Positions 8,102 to 15,871 of a DNA stretch of 23,906 nt are shown one piece after another. The notes under the pieces were generated by a model that was given only the letters and a program-made list of their open reading frames with translations, ran no database searches and was not told the origin of the DNA. This DNA comes from JAKBCQ01 sp021807585 (lineage in GTDB: Bacteria; Planctomycetota; Planctomycetia; Isosphaerales; Isosphaeraceae). Within the stretch, counting starts at the first letter, position 1; each line of letters opens with the position of its first letter. Made by a program: the position numbers and the translations under genes. The DNA is taken from assembly GCA_027325115.1 (NCBI GenBank), contig DAHWFG010000630.1:1-23906 (forward strand). The letters are read 5' to 3'.

Positions 8102-10392
8102 AATTCACGTTGATTTATCGTTTAAGTTTCTATTTGATGCTGACGTTGGCGACTCTTTCGTACAGTGTCGACGCGACGGGGGACGAATCGATCGCGATGC
8201 TTTATCCCGCGGCGGCGGCTTTTGCGGGGATGGTCGCGGCTCTGACGGTCGATCGCTCGCCGCGGCTCGCGCTCTCGGCGCGTGCGGGGGATCGTCTCGG
8301 GCTGGCGTCGATCGCGCTTGCGCTCGTCGAGTATTCGATCAATCCCAACTTACTTTTGCTTTCGCTTGCGCATTGGCTTTTTTATCTTCAAATTATCAAG
8401 ATTTTTCAGGAAAAAACGATTCAGAACGATTGGATGTTGATGGGGCTTTCGACTTCGCAGTTATTGGTGGGGGTTGTGGGGAGCCAGAGCGACGCGGTCG
8501 GGTTGATCATGTCGGCGTGGGCGGCGACTTCGATCTGGGTGTTGGGACTGTTTCAGCTCGAGCGTGAGGCGATCCGTCGCACCGCGGATCCCGCGGCGCG
8601 GTGCGTCACTCCGGCGTTTCAGGCTCGGACTTGTTATGAAAAGTTAATAACATTTCGCTTCTTTTTAGCCGGGGTGGGGATCGTGGCGACGACGTTGGCG
8701 ACGGGGGGGCTTTTTTTCTGGATTCTACCTCGGCGGGCGGGGGAGCCGAACCAGGCGACGACACACGCCGCGGCGACGCACCTCACGGGGTTTGATCAAA
8801 CGATTCGGCTCGGTCAGATGAGCGAAATTCTCGAGAGCGAGCGAATCGTGATGACGGTCGAGCTGCTCGACGAGGGGGGGCGTCCGATGACGGACGTCGC
8901 CGATCCTTACTGGCGCGGGATCACGATGACTCGATACGACGGAGGCTCGTGGAAACGACACGACCTCAAGGCGAACCGGGGCGAGAACACCCACGATCCG
9001 CTTGAACTTTTTGAAGAGGCGACCGACGGCGCGGTCGAATCGCTCTCGTCGGACCACTCGTTTCGATCGATTATCCGCCAGGTCATTTCGCTGGAACCGA
9101 CCGATAACGACACGCTCTTCGCGCTTCGGCCGATCCGCGATTACGCCGCCAAAAGCCACTCTCAGGCGATTCTGATGAACGGTTTGGATGGGACGCTCTA
9201 CCGCGAGGGTCCGTTCAACACGCGTTATGTTTACGAGGTCAAATCGATTCGGGGCGATTCGAACCGCCAGGAAGACGAGCGTTACCCGTCGCGTCGCGAA
9301 CTCGCCGAGATGCGATCGATCTCAAGCGGTCTGAAAGGCGAACTCGCCGAGATCGCTCAGGCGATCGTCGGATCGATCCCCCCCGATCATATTGAAGAAC
9401 GTGCACGCGCTGTTGAACGTTACCTGCGAGATTCAGGCCGATATTTTTATTCGTTAAAATCGACGGGGGGGGATCGGCGGATCGATCCCAATCTCGATTT
9501 TTTGATCAATCGCCGCGAGGGTCATTGCGCGTACTTCGCAAGCTCTCTGGCGTTATTGTTACGTTCGATCGGAGTTCACACGCGGCTTGTGAACGGATTT
9601 AAAGGGGGGGATTGGGACGAGATCGGTCGCGTTTTGTACGTGCGCGGCAAGCACGCGCACAGTTGGGTCGAGGCGCTCGTCGGTCGCGGCGACGACCGCG
9701 AGCCGATCTGGATCACGCTCGATCCGACCCCCGCGTCGCAGCGCGCTCGAACCGTCGCGAACGTCGGCGGAGTGGCCGAATTCTTTCGCCCCGCGGCCGA
9801 TTTTCTCCGCACGCTTTGGTCGTTTTATATCGTCACATTCGATTCCGACCGCCAGAATCGACTGATTTATCAACCGCTGTTAAGTTTATGGCGCGAGGCG
9901 AGCAGCGGCTTTTTGGCGATCTGGGACGCTCTCCGCAACTTGTCAAAAGGACGCTTCCAGGCCAAAGATCTGAGCGCTTTTTTCAGCTTCCGCGGCTTCG
10001 TCGTATCGTTCGTCGTTCTGCTCGTCTTCGTGCTCGCGGCGACCGCGATCGCGCGGCTCGTCGGCCGCTTGATTCGCGCCGTTCGCGGCGAGGAGATCGA
10101 TCAATCCCCGCTCGCCAAAGGCGCGCACTTTTATCGTCGCATGATGATGCTTTTAAATCGGATCGGTCTCGAAAAGCCCGATTGCGAAACTCCGCTGGAA
10201 TTCGCTCGGCGGGCGCGTCGATCGCTTGCGACCGCGGGGGACGACGACGAGATCGCCCAAATCCCCGAGGCGATCGTCGACGCGTATTACGACAACCGCT
10301 TCGGCCGGCGCGAGCTCGACGACGACGAACTCGAAGGACTCGAGGCGAGTCTATCGCGACTCGAAGCCAAATTGATCGAGACGGCGCGGTGA
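8098..10392 (+). CDS. Membrane transglutaminase-like protein (TgpA type, DUF3488-transglutaminase-DUF4129)
   Basis: A 764-residue protein. The N-terminal region (about 1-215) is strongly hydrophobic with several membrane segments, such as SFYLMLTLATLSYS, LLLLSLAHWLFYLQII and FFLAGVGIVATTLATGGLFF. A large extracytoplasmic region follows, with a transglutaminase core: Cys in REGHCAYFASSLALLLRSIG (Cys477), His in GKHAHSWVEALVG (His521) and Asp in WITLDPTP (Asp542), forming the expected Cys-His-Asp triad. A further membrane segment near 640-660 (FVVSFVVLLVFVLAATAIA) precedes a cytosolic DUF4129-like tail (FYRRMMMLLNRIGLEK, then ETPLEFARRAR). This is the arrangement of Pseudomonas TgpA. Homologous modules are thought to act on periplasmic proteins or the envelope; the substrate here is unknown. 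It is last in the MoxR-DUF58-transglutaminase operon. Confidence 0.92.
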   Translation: MKFTLIYRLSFYLMLTLATLSYSVDATGDESIAMLYPAAAAFAGMVAALTVDRSPRLALSARAGDRLGLASIALALVEYSINPNLLLLSLAHWLFYLQIIKIFQEKTIQNDWMLMGLSTSQLLVGVVGSQSDAVGLIMSAWAATSIWVLGLFQLEREAIRRTADPAARCVTPAFQARTCYEKLITFRFFLAGVGIVATTLATGGLFFWILPRRAGEPNQATTHAAATHLTGFDQTIRLGQMSEILESERIVMTVELLDEGGRPMTDVADPYWRGITMTRYDGGSWKRHDLKANRGENTHDPLELFEEATDGAVESLSSDHSFRSIIRQVISLEPTDNDTLFALRPIRDYAAKSHSQAILMNGLDGTLYREGPFNTRYVYEVKSIRGDSNRQEDERYPSRRELAEMRSISSGLKGELAEIAQAIVGSIPPDHIEERARAVERYLRDSGRYFYSLKSTGGDRRIDPNLDFLINRREGHCAYFASSLALLLRSIGVHTRLVNGFKGGDWDEIGRVLYVRGKHAHSWVEALVGRGDDREPIWITLDPTPASQRARTVANVGGVAEFFRPAADFLRTLWSFYIVTFDSDRQNRLIYQPLLSLWREASSGFLAIWDALRNLSKGRFQAKDLSAFFSFRGFVVSFVVLLVFVLAATAIARLVGRLIRAVRGEEIDQSPLAKGAHFYRRMMMLLNRIGLEKPDCETPLEFARRARRSLATAGDDDEIAQIPEAIVDAYYDNRFGRRELDDDELEGLEASLSRLEAKLIETAR

Positions 10393-10572
10393 TCCCCTTA
10401 CCTAAACCCGCTCGGCCTCAAGCTTGCCCGAACCGCGAACGAGCGGTTGATCAAGACGCGGGCCGCGCGCCGCGAACCCGTTTCAATCCATAATTGCAAA
10501 TATTCTACACGGTTCTTATTGTCGATTCTTCGATCATACGAGGGTTCGAGAACCGACGTTATCCTCAAGGTT

Positions 10573-10578
10573 GGAAAG
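10573..10578 (+). promoter_or_regulatory. Shine-Dalgarno GGAAAG of the YchF-like gene
   Basis: GGAAAG lies 8 nt before ATG 10587. It decides the start in favour of MKVGLVGF and against an extended frame from 10494, whose extra 31 residues have no family counterpart. Confidence 0.6.
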
Positions 10579-10586
10579 TGATCGCC

Positions 10587-11612
10587 ATGAAAGTCGGACT
10601 CGTCGGTTTTACATCGGTGGGGAAGAGTACGTTGTTCGAGCTGATGACCGGGGCTCGGCCCGATCCTTCCAAGGTGCACTCGGGCCAGCTCGCGATGGCG
10701 ACGCTTTCGGACCCGCGGCTCGATTTCCTCGCCAAGCTCCATCAGCCCAAGAAAATCACCCCCGCTCAGGTTGAAATCCTCGATACGCCGGGCTTGCTGC
10801 GCGGAACGCACGGCGACAATCCCCAACGGCTCGCTCTCATTCGCGAGGCCGACGCGTTCCTGATCGTCCTCGACGGTTTCACGTCGGGTTCAGACTCCCC
10901 GCTCGCTCTCGACGCGTTTCAAGAGGAACTCCTATTCGCCGACCTGGGGGTCGTCACCAACCGCGCCGAGCGGTTGGAAGCGAGCGTCAAGAAGCCGCGC
11001 CCCGATCGCGACGCGCAACTCAAAGAACTTGAAACCGTCAAGAAGGTGCTCAAGGCGCTCGAGTCTTCAACACCCATCTCCGATCTGGATCTGACCGCCG
11101 AGGAAAAAAAGCCGATGCGATCGTTCGGACTCCTTACCGATAAGCCGCGCGTCGTCGTCGTCAACGAGATTCAAGGAAACCCGCTTCCCGAGTCTCTGCT
11201 CGCCAAGGCGCCGGGGGCGATCGCGATCGACGCCAAGCTCGAACTCGAACTTGCGCAGCTTGATCCTGACGAACGTAAGGCGTTTGGCGAGGAGATGGGA
11301 ATCGGCGAACTTGGCAAAGACCGCGTGATTCGGGCAGCGTACGACGCCGCGGGAATCATCACGTTTTTCACCGCGGGAGAACCCGAGGTTCGCGGTTGGA
11401 ACGTCGAACGAGGAGGAACCGCGGTCGACGCCGCCGGCAAAATCCACACCGATCTCGCGCGCGGCTTCATCCGCGCCGAGGTGACGCCGTTCGACGAACT
11501 GTTCCAGGCGGGGAGCGTTCGCGAGGCGAAGGCCCGCAATTTTCCCAAGCTCGAGGGAAAAGATTATCTCGTCAAAGACGGCGACGTGATGTTCTTTCGT
11601 TCCAGCGTTTGA
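10587..11612 (+). CDS. Divergent YchF/OLA1-like P-loop GTPase/ATPase with C-terminal TGS (DUF933) domain
   Basis: A 341-residue TRAFAC-class protein. The P-loop is GFTSVGKST (7-15), where canonical YchF has a GxPNVGKST-type loop. The G3 element is DTPGL (66-70), where YchF usually has D-I-A-G. A short helical insert with LKELETVKKVLKALES follows. The C-terminus is clearly the YchF TGS domain (FFTAGEPEVRGWNVERGG, AAGKIHTDLARGFIRAEV, EGKDYLVKDGDVMFF). YchF/OLA1 proteins bind ribosomes and prefer ATP because an NxxE element replaces NKxD; at the matching place this protein has NEIQ. It therefore looks like a distinct subfamily whose nucleotide preference cannot be assumed. It sits 194 nt after the transglutaminase gene and probably has its own promoter. 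Confidence 0.88.
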   Translation: MKVGLVGFTSVGKSTLFELMTGARPDPSKVHSGQLAMATLSDPRLDFLAKLHQPKKITPAQVEILDTPGLLRGTHGDNPQRLALIREADAFLIVLDGFTSGSDSPLALDAFQEELLFADLGVVTNRAERLEASVKKPRPDRDAQLKELETVKKVLKALESSTPISDLDLTAEEKKPMRSFGLLTDKPRVVVVNEIQGNPLPESLLAKAPGAIAIDAKLELELAQLDPDERKAFGEEMGIGELGKDRVIRAAYDAAGIITFFTAGEPEVRGWNVERGGTAVDAAGKIHTDLARGFIRAEVTPFDELFQAGSVREAKARNFPKLEGKDYLVKDGDVMFFRSSV

Positions 11613-11739
11613 TCTCGAAGCATACTAAAGACATACATAGTATTGTATGATCTTATTGATGATAACTAATTGATTTTTGACGCGATCCCGGGTCGACTTC
11701 GGTCGATCGATTCGATCCGGGATTGTGAACATAAAGAGA
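11613..11739. other. Short convergent intergenic region
   Basis: Two genes converge here. A 6-bp inverted repeat, CATACA/TGTATG (11632-11637 and 11644-11649, 6-nt loop), lies 20 nt after the YchF-like stop. It is AT-rich, lacks a G/C-rich stem and has no clean U-tract, so it is at best a weak terminator candidate. Confidence 0.3.
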
Positions 11740-12348
11740 TCAAGGCGTTCGAAGAATCAATCCTTCTTCGATCGGATCGTCGGGCGCGATTAAGACGTCG
11801 CGGTTGGCGCGCCAAAGCGAATCGACCGCGGTTCTCGTCCCGTATACCCGCTTGGCGACTTCGGCGAGCGATTCTCCGCGGCGCGTCTTGGTAAAAGCGC
11901 CCCGGGCCGAACCGATGCGTTCCAAACCGGCTCGGTTCGCGCCGTTTCGGCTCGCTCGGGCTCGACTTGAAGCGTCAGGACCGGCGCCGTTTTTCTCTTC
12001 GATAACCGCGGCTTTCGGCTGTTGATCTTCACTCGATCGAGTGTTCGAGCGGGAACGCTCGGGCGTCCGAAGATTATCAATGATGCTAAAGTTATTGTTT
12101 GCTTTGTTTGATTCGTCGATCACGATCGGATGCGATTTGGAATCGGCGATTGGGGAATCCGAATCGTCTCGGTCGTGAGCGTGCCGGGTTCGCTCGGCGA
12201 GGTCTTTCGTCTCGCCGTTCGACTTGCCGGCGATCACCCGCCGGTCGATCGCGGTCGCGGGAGGACGAGTCGGGCGATAAAAGACGATCGCCGCCGCGGC
12301 GACGATCAGAAAGCTAAGGACGCAGCTTAGCCCCATGCTCGATTTCAT
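11740..12348 (-). CDS. Small membrane-anchored protein with C-terminal LysM-like domain
   Basis: A 202-residue protein in three parts. An N-terminal hydrophobic anchor or signal sequence (GLSCVLSFLIVAAAAIVFY, about residues 6-24) comes first. About 120 charged, Ser/Asn/Arg-rich residues without obvious structure follow. The last 50 residues resemble LysM (TKTRRGESLAEVAKRVYGT, then LWRANRD and a proline-terminated final strand). LysM binds N-acetylglucosamine polymers such as peptidoglycan, so the protein probably sits in the inner membrane with LysM facing the wall. ATG 12348 has GGGAG 7 nt upstream. It lies 108 nt downstream of the ligase gene on the same strand and may be the last gene of that transcript. 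The family beyond LysM is not recognised. Confidence 0.75.
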   Translation of the reverse strand: MKSSMGLSCVLSFLIVAAAAIVFYRPTRPPATAIDRRVIAGKSNGETKDLAERTRHAHDRDDSDSPIADSKSHPIVIDESNKANNNFSIIDNLRTPERSRSNTRSSEDQQPKAAVIEEKNGAGPDASSRARASRNGANRAGLERIGSARGAFTKTRRGESLAEVAKRVYGTRTAVDSLWRANRDVLIAPDDPIEEGLILRTP

Positions 12349-12355
12349 GGGCCGG

Positions 12356-12360
12356 CTCCC
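12356..12360 (-). promoter_or_regulatory. Shine-Dalgarno GGGAG of the LysM-protein gene
   Basis: GGGAG on the minus strand lies 7 nt before ATG 12348. It supports both the start and the reality of this small gene. Confidence 0.6.
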
Positions 12361-12456
12361 GAATCATGTTGCGAATTCAATTGGCCTTAATCCTTTTAAT
12401 CGGTTTTCGCTCGGCTCGACTTGAATGATCTCGATCGATTTGTTCCCGGTCGCTTT

Positions 12457-14091
12457 TCAATCGATCGATTGGGGAGAACTCGAACCCTCGGCTTCTGGAA
12501 TCATCCGCAACAGCGTATCGAGCCGATCGGCTTCGGCGGCGACTTTATCGGTCCGGATTCTGACGATGCGAGGAAACCGGACCGCGACCCCCGATTTATG
12601 CCGCGTCGACCGGCGAATTCCCTCGAAAGCGAGTTCAAAGACAAGCTCGGGTTTGATCGTCCGCACGGGACCAAATTTTTCAATCATATTTTTATGTATG
12701 AATTTATTAACAGTTTGGATTTCGTCGTCGGTTAAACCCGAATATGCTTGTGCGATTGGGACGAGCGTGTTTTGATTCCACACGCCGAAGGTGTAATCGG
12801 TATAAAGCCCGGCTCGTTTGCCGTGGCCGCGGCGAGCGGCGATCAGGACGGCGTCGACGACGAGGGGGTTGATCTTCCACTTCCACCAATCGCCCCGTTT
12901 TCGACCGACGCGATACGGCGAGCCCGAGCGTTTGAGCATCAACCCCTCGGCGCCGATCGACCGCGCGCGCTCCCGCTCGGCGGCGAGCGACGCCCAAGAT
13001 TCCGCCTGAATAATCTCTGATAATAATATGCGATCACGCATCAACCACGGGAGCGAAGATCGCGTTTCGGCGAGTCGTTCGCGGCGGAATTCGAACGCGC
13101 GATCACGAATATCTACACTATCAAATTCAAGCATATCATAGGCGATCAGGACGACGGGGATCTCGGCGAGGATCTTCTTGCCCGGTTTCAACCGTCCGAT
13201 TCTTTTCTGTAGATATTCAAATCCGAGCGGTCGATCGTCGCGCCGGGCCAGGATTTCGCCGTCGATCACGGTTCCATCGGGGAGCGCCGCGACGACCTCG
13301 CCGAGTTCGGGATAACGCTCGCCCACGAGTTCCTCGCCGCGGGTCCAGATAAACGATCGCCCCGATCGTTTGACGACCTGTGCGCGAATCCCGTCCCATT
13401 TCCATTCGGCGCGCCATTCGGCGATCGATCCCAGGTCGTCGACCGGGCCCTCGATCGGATGCGCCAGACAAAACGGATAAGGCCGGCCGACGTCGGCGTC
13501 GCGCTCGTCGCGTTCGACCAACGACCGATAAAACTGAGGAGTCGGCTTCCAATCGCCCATCAGTCGATGCGCGATCGTCGCCGCCTCGACCCCGCTCGTT
13601 TCCGCGAGCGCTCGTTCGACCAATCGTTGCGAAACGCCGACGCGAAATCCTCCCGTGATCAATTTGTTCCAGATGAATCGTTGCGATCGATCCATATTGC
13701 TCCATGCGCTGATCAAAATCGACCGCCGAAGGTCGTCGTCGGCTTCGCGCAATGGAATGAGCGTATGTTCGATCCAATCGGTCAGCGATCGCGCGTGCTT
13801 CGGTTCGGCCGCGGGAGGGGGGAGTAAAAGCGCGATCGTCTCGGCGATGTCGCCGACCGCGTCGTAGCATTCGGCGAAAAGCCAATCGGGAACTCCCGCC
13901 GCGGACGCGGCCCAGTCTCTCAATTGCGGCGCCTTGACGACCCGCTTCAACTTACGCCCGATCAAAAAATAAACCGCCCACGCGGCGTCGTCGTCCCCCG
14001 ACGCCGCGAAATACCGAACGAGCGCATCGACCTTCTCGTTCGTCTTCGTCGTCGAATCGATCTCCATATAAAGTTCAGAAAACGCTTTCAT
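12457..14091 (-). CDS. ATP-dependent DNA ligase (exonuclease-linked bacterial type)
   Basis: A 544-residue ATP-dependent DNA ligase. An N-terminal DNA-binding helical domain (about 1-205) is followed by the nucleotidyltransferase core. Motif I is EWKWDGIRAQ (adenylated Lys231), then WTRGEELVGERYPE; motif III is DGEIL (277-281); motif IV is EGLMLKRSGSPY; motif V is WWKWKI. The OB-fold domain ends with AVRFPRIVRIRTDK, matching motif VI. It joins nicks through ligase-adenylate, DNA-adenylate and sealing. Its length and its partner place it with ligases encoded alongside an MBL exonuclease, Lhr-Core helicase and MPE phosphoesterase in a bacterial repair cluster. Its ATG overlaps the exonuclease stop (ATGA, 14088-14091), implying coupled translation. 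It would supplement the essential NAD-dependent LigA, which is not in this window. Confidence 0.94.
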   Translation of the reverse strand: MKAFSELYMEIDSTTKTNEKVDALVRYFAASGDDDAAWAVYFLIGRKLKRVVKAPQLRDWAASAAGVPDWLFAECYDAVGDIAETIALLLPPPAAEPKHARSLTDWIEHTLIPLREADDDLRRSILISAWSNMDRSQRFIWNKLITGGFRVGVSQRLVERALAETSGVEAATIAHRLMGDWKPTPQFYRSLVERDERDADVGRPYPFCLAHPIEGPVDDLGSIAEWRAEWKWDGIRAQVVKRSGRSFIWTRGEELVGERYPELGEVVAALPDGTVIDGEILARRDDRPLGFEYLQKRIGRLKPGKKILAEIPVVLIAYDMLEFDSVDIRDRAFEFRRERLAETRSSLPWLMRDRILLSEIIQAESWASLAAERERARSIGAEGLMLKRSGSPYRVGRKRGDWWKWKINPLVVDAVLIAARRGHGKRAGLYTDYTFGVWNQNTLVPIAQAYSGLTDDEIQTVNKFIHKNMIEKFGPVRTIKPELVFELAFEGIRRSTRHKSGVAVRFPRIVRIRTDKVAAEADRLDTLLRMIPEAEGSSSPQSID

Positions 14092-15257
14092 TCAAATAAT
14101 CCTTGATCATTATTTCGAATCGTCGATTTCGACTCGTCGTTCGGCGCCCGAAGCGCGTCGTTCCCGGTCGAGCCGCGAGATCGGTTGATCGCGATCGCCG
14201 ATCGCTCGGAGGCGGCCGCGGCCTCCTCCTCCTCGCTCGCGGGTTCGTCGTCGGTCGAATCCATGCGTTCGCCTTCAAAGCGTGTGGAGACGATCCTGGC
14301 GTCGATTCCGCGTTCGCGGAGCAGCCTGGCGACGACCGCCGAGTAGCCGTGCGTCACCCAAACCTCGGTCGCTCCGGTCGCCTCGATCGCTCCCAGCAAT
14401 CCAGGCCAATCGGCGTGATCCGAGATCACAAATCCTCGGTCGACTCCGCGGCGTCGTCTCGTTCCTCGGATCGTCATCCATCCCGATGCGACCGCGGCCG
14501 AAACCGCGCCGAACCGCTTCACCCACGGCGAACCCCACGCCGAAGGGGGTGCGACGATCAAAGCCCGCGACCAATCAAAATTGTTTGATGCCGATCCGGG
14601 CGAGGCGATCTCGGGCAATTCGACCCCGGCCGAGCGATACGCGCGATTCATCGCCTCGATCGCGCCGTGGGCGAAGATCGGACCGATCGTCGGATCGACG
14701 CTCGCCAAAATCCGCTGCGCCTTCCCCAACGAATACGCGAGTAACAAGCTCGCTTTCCCCGCGGCTTGATTCTCGAGCCGCCACGCGTCAATCGAGGCGA
14801 AAACATCGGTCGATTTCGGCCAGCGATAAATCGGCAACCCGAATGTGGATTCGGATATAAACAGATGACATTTTACGGATTCAAATGCGGCGCACGTCGG
14901 ATCGGCGTCGATTTTGTAATCGCCCGAGACGACCGCAACATATCCTGATCGTTCGATTCGAATCTGCGACGATCCCAAAACGTGCCCCGCGGGATGAAGT
15001 GAAACGCTTACGTCGCGCATTCGTACGGTATGTCCATAAGCGATGGATTGCACAATCGCGTCGGCGCCCATGCGAAGCCGGAGCGGGTGACTTCCGGGAT
15101 CGGATGTGAGATACGATTCACACCCGCGCCTCGCGTGATCGGAGTGCGCATGTGTGATCACAGCGCGATCGACGCGTTTCCACGGGTCGATGAAGAAATC
15201 CCCCGGCTCGCAATAAAGCCCCGCGTCGGTCAGTTGCAAAAGCGGATTCGGGTTCAT
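14088..15257 (-). CDS. Metallo-beta-lactamase-fold exonuclease, DNA-ligase-associated
   Basis: A 389-residue MBL/beta-CASP-like nuclease. The metal-binding signature HAHSDH is at residues 36-41. Other motifs are HPAGHVLGSSQI (88-99), VSGDYKIDADPT (Asp113), ISESTFGLPIYRWP, and near the C-terminal end of the core ISDHADW and VWVTHGY. These match the putative exonuclease regularly encoded beside ATP-dependent ligases. In the studied cluster this component is a manganese-dependent DNA nuclease. The core ends near residue 335. A tail of about 50 residues, acidic then Ser/Asn/Arg-rich (ASEEEEAAAASE...), follows and is not typical. ATG 15257 has GGAGAG directly adjacent, closer than ideal. The gene follows the GGQ-protein gene by 92 nt and overlaps the ligase gene by 4 nt. 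The Lhr-type helicase and MPE phosphoesterase of the full cluster are absent here. Confidence 0.92.
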   Translation of the reverse strand: MNPNPLLQLTDAGLYCEPGDFFIDPWKRVDRAVITHAHSDHARRGCESYLTSDPGSHPLRLRMGADAIVQSIAYGHTVRMRDVSVSLHPAGHVLGSSQIRIERSGYVAVVSGDYKIDADPTCAAFESVKCHLFISESTFGLPIYRWPKSTDVFASIDAWRLENQAAGKASLLLAYSLGKAQRILASVDPTIGPIFAHGAIEAMNRAYRSAGVELPEIASPGSASNNFDWSRALIVAPPSAWGSPWVKRFGAVSAAVASGWMTIRGTRRRRGVDRGFVISDHADWPGLLGAIEATGATEVWVTHGYSAVVARLLRERGIDARIVSTRFEGERMDSTDDEPASEEEEAAAASERSAIAINRSRGSTGNDALRAPNDESKSTIRNNDQGLFE

Positions 15258-15349
15258 CTCTCCGTTATATCCGGATGAGGAGGGCCTGGTGAACGCCCGA
15301 CGAATCGATCCTCGATCGAAGTCGGCGGCGAATCGATTTCATTTCGGAG

Positions 15350-15859
15350 TCAAAGCAAAGGATTTAAACCTTTGAATTCGCGATGACGATTGACAAGCTC
15401 TATCGCTTTTTGTTCATGTTTAAACAATTTCACCAGTTGTGACGACGAGCAATCGAGCCGAGCCGCAGCGGCGGCGACGTCCCAGCCCGCTTGGGCGGTC
15501 GCGTCGAGGGCGAAGGCGAGGAGCGCGGGGAAATCGGCGTGCGCGGGGTTGATCGCGATTTTTCGATCGCGGAGCCTGCTTTTCCATAAGTTGGAAACGG
15601 CTTGATCGGCGGTCGATTCGATTCGGATCGCAACCGCGAGCGAGCGTCGCAACCGATCGAGAGCGACGCGTCGATTCTCGCTTTGGCTTCTCCGCTCGTT
15701 CGCCTCGACGACGATTCCCGTCGGCAGGTGCTTGAGTACGACGGCCGTCTCCACCTTATTGCGGTTTTGTCCTCCCGGTCCCGAACGACGCGTGAACGAG
15801 ACGCGGCAATCGGCGAGCAACCGTTCGTCGGGAAGCGCCGCGGGATGGTCGCTTTTCAT
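15350..15859 (-). CDS. GGQ-domain peptide-chain-release-factor-like protein
   Basis: A 169-residue protein with the class I release-factor catalytic loop TRRSGPGGQNRNKVET (GGQ at 29-31), followed by AVVLKHLPTGIVVEANERRS, the normal RF-1 domain continuation. The GGQ loop triggers peptidyl-tRNA hydrolysis on the ribosome. There is no stop-codon-recognition domain, so it is likely a ribosome-rescue or related hydrolase. ArfB-type rescue factors end in a Lys/Arg-rich tail that enters the mRNA channel. This protein instead has a helical, possibly helix-turn-helix-like C-terminus (VAAAAARLDCSSSQLVKLFK, ending in HREFKGLNPLL). ATG 15859 follows GGAGG by 7 nt; an in-frame TTG at 15865 is rejected. 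It is first in a minus-strand run with the repair exonuclease and ligase. Confidence 0.88.
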   Translation of the reverse strand: MKSDHPAALPDERLLADCRVSFTRRSGPGGQNRNKVETAVVLKHLPTGIVVEANERRSQSENRRVALDRLRRSLAVAIRIESTADQAVSNLWKSRLRDRKIAINPAHADFPALLAFALDATAQAGWDVAAAAARLDCSSSQLVKLFKHEQKAIELVNRHREFKGLNPLL

Positions 15860-15866
15860 GATCAAT

Positions 15867-15871
15867 CCTCC
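15867..15871 (-). promoter_or_regulatory. Shine-Dalgarno GGAGG of the GGQ-protein gene
   Basis: A perfect GGAGG on the minus strand lies 7 nt from ATG 15859. It fixes that start over the TTG six bases upstream. Confidence 0.7.

Noticed and set aside
10543..10554. GGTTC-GA-GAACC inverted repeat upstream of the YchF-like gene
   Set aside because: Only 5-bp arms; such short palindromes arise often by chance, and no second copy or promoter context supports it.
11632..11649. CATACA/TGTATG hairpin as a terminator for the YchF-like gene
   Set aside because: The stem is only 6 bp and AT-rich, with no following T-tract, so it is too weak to call.
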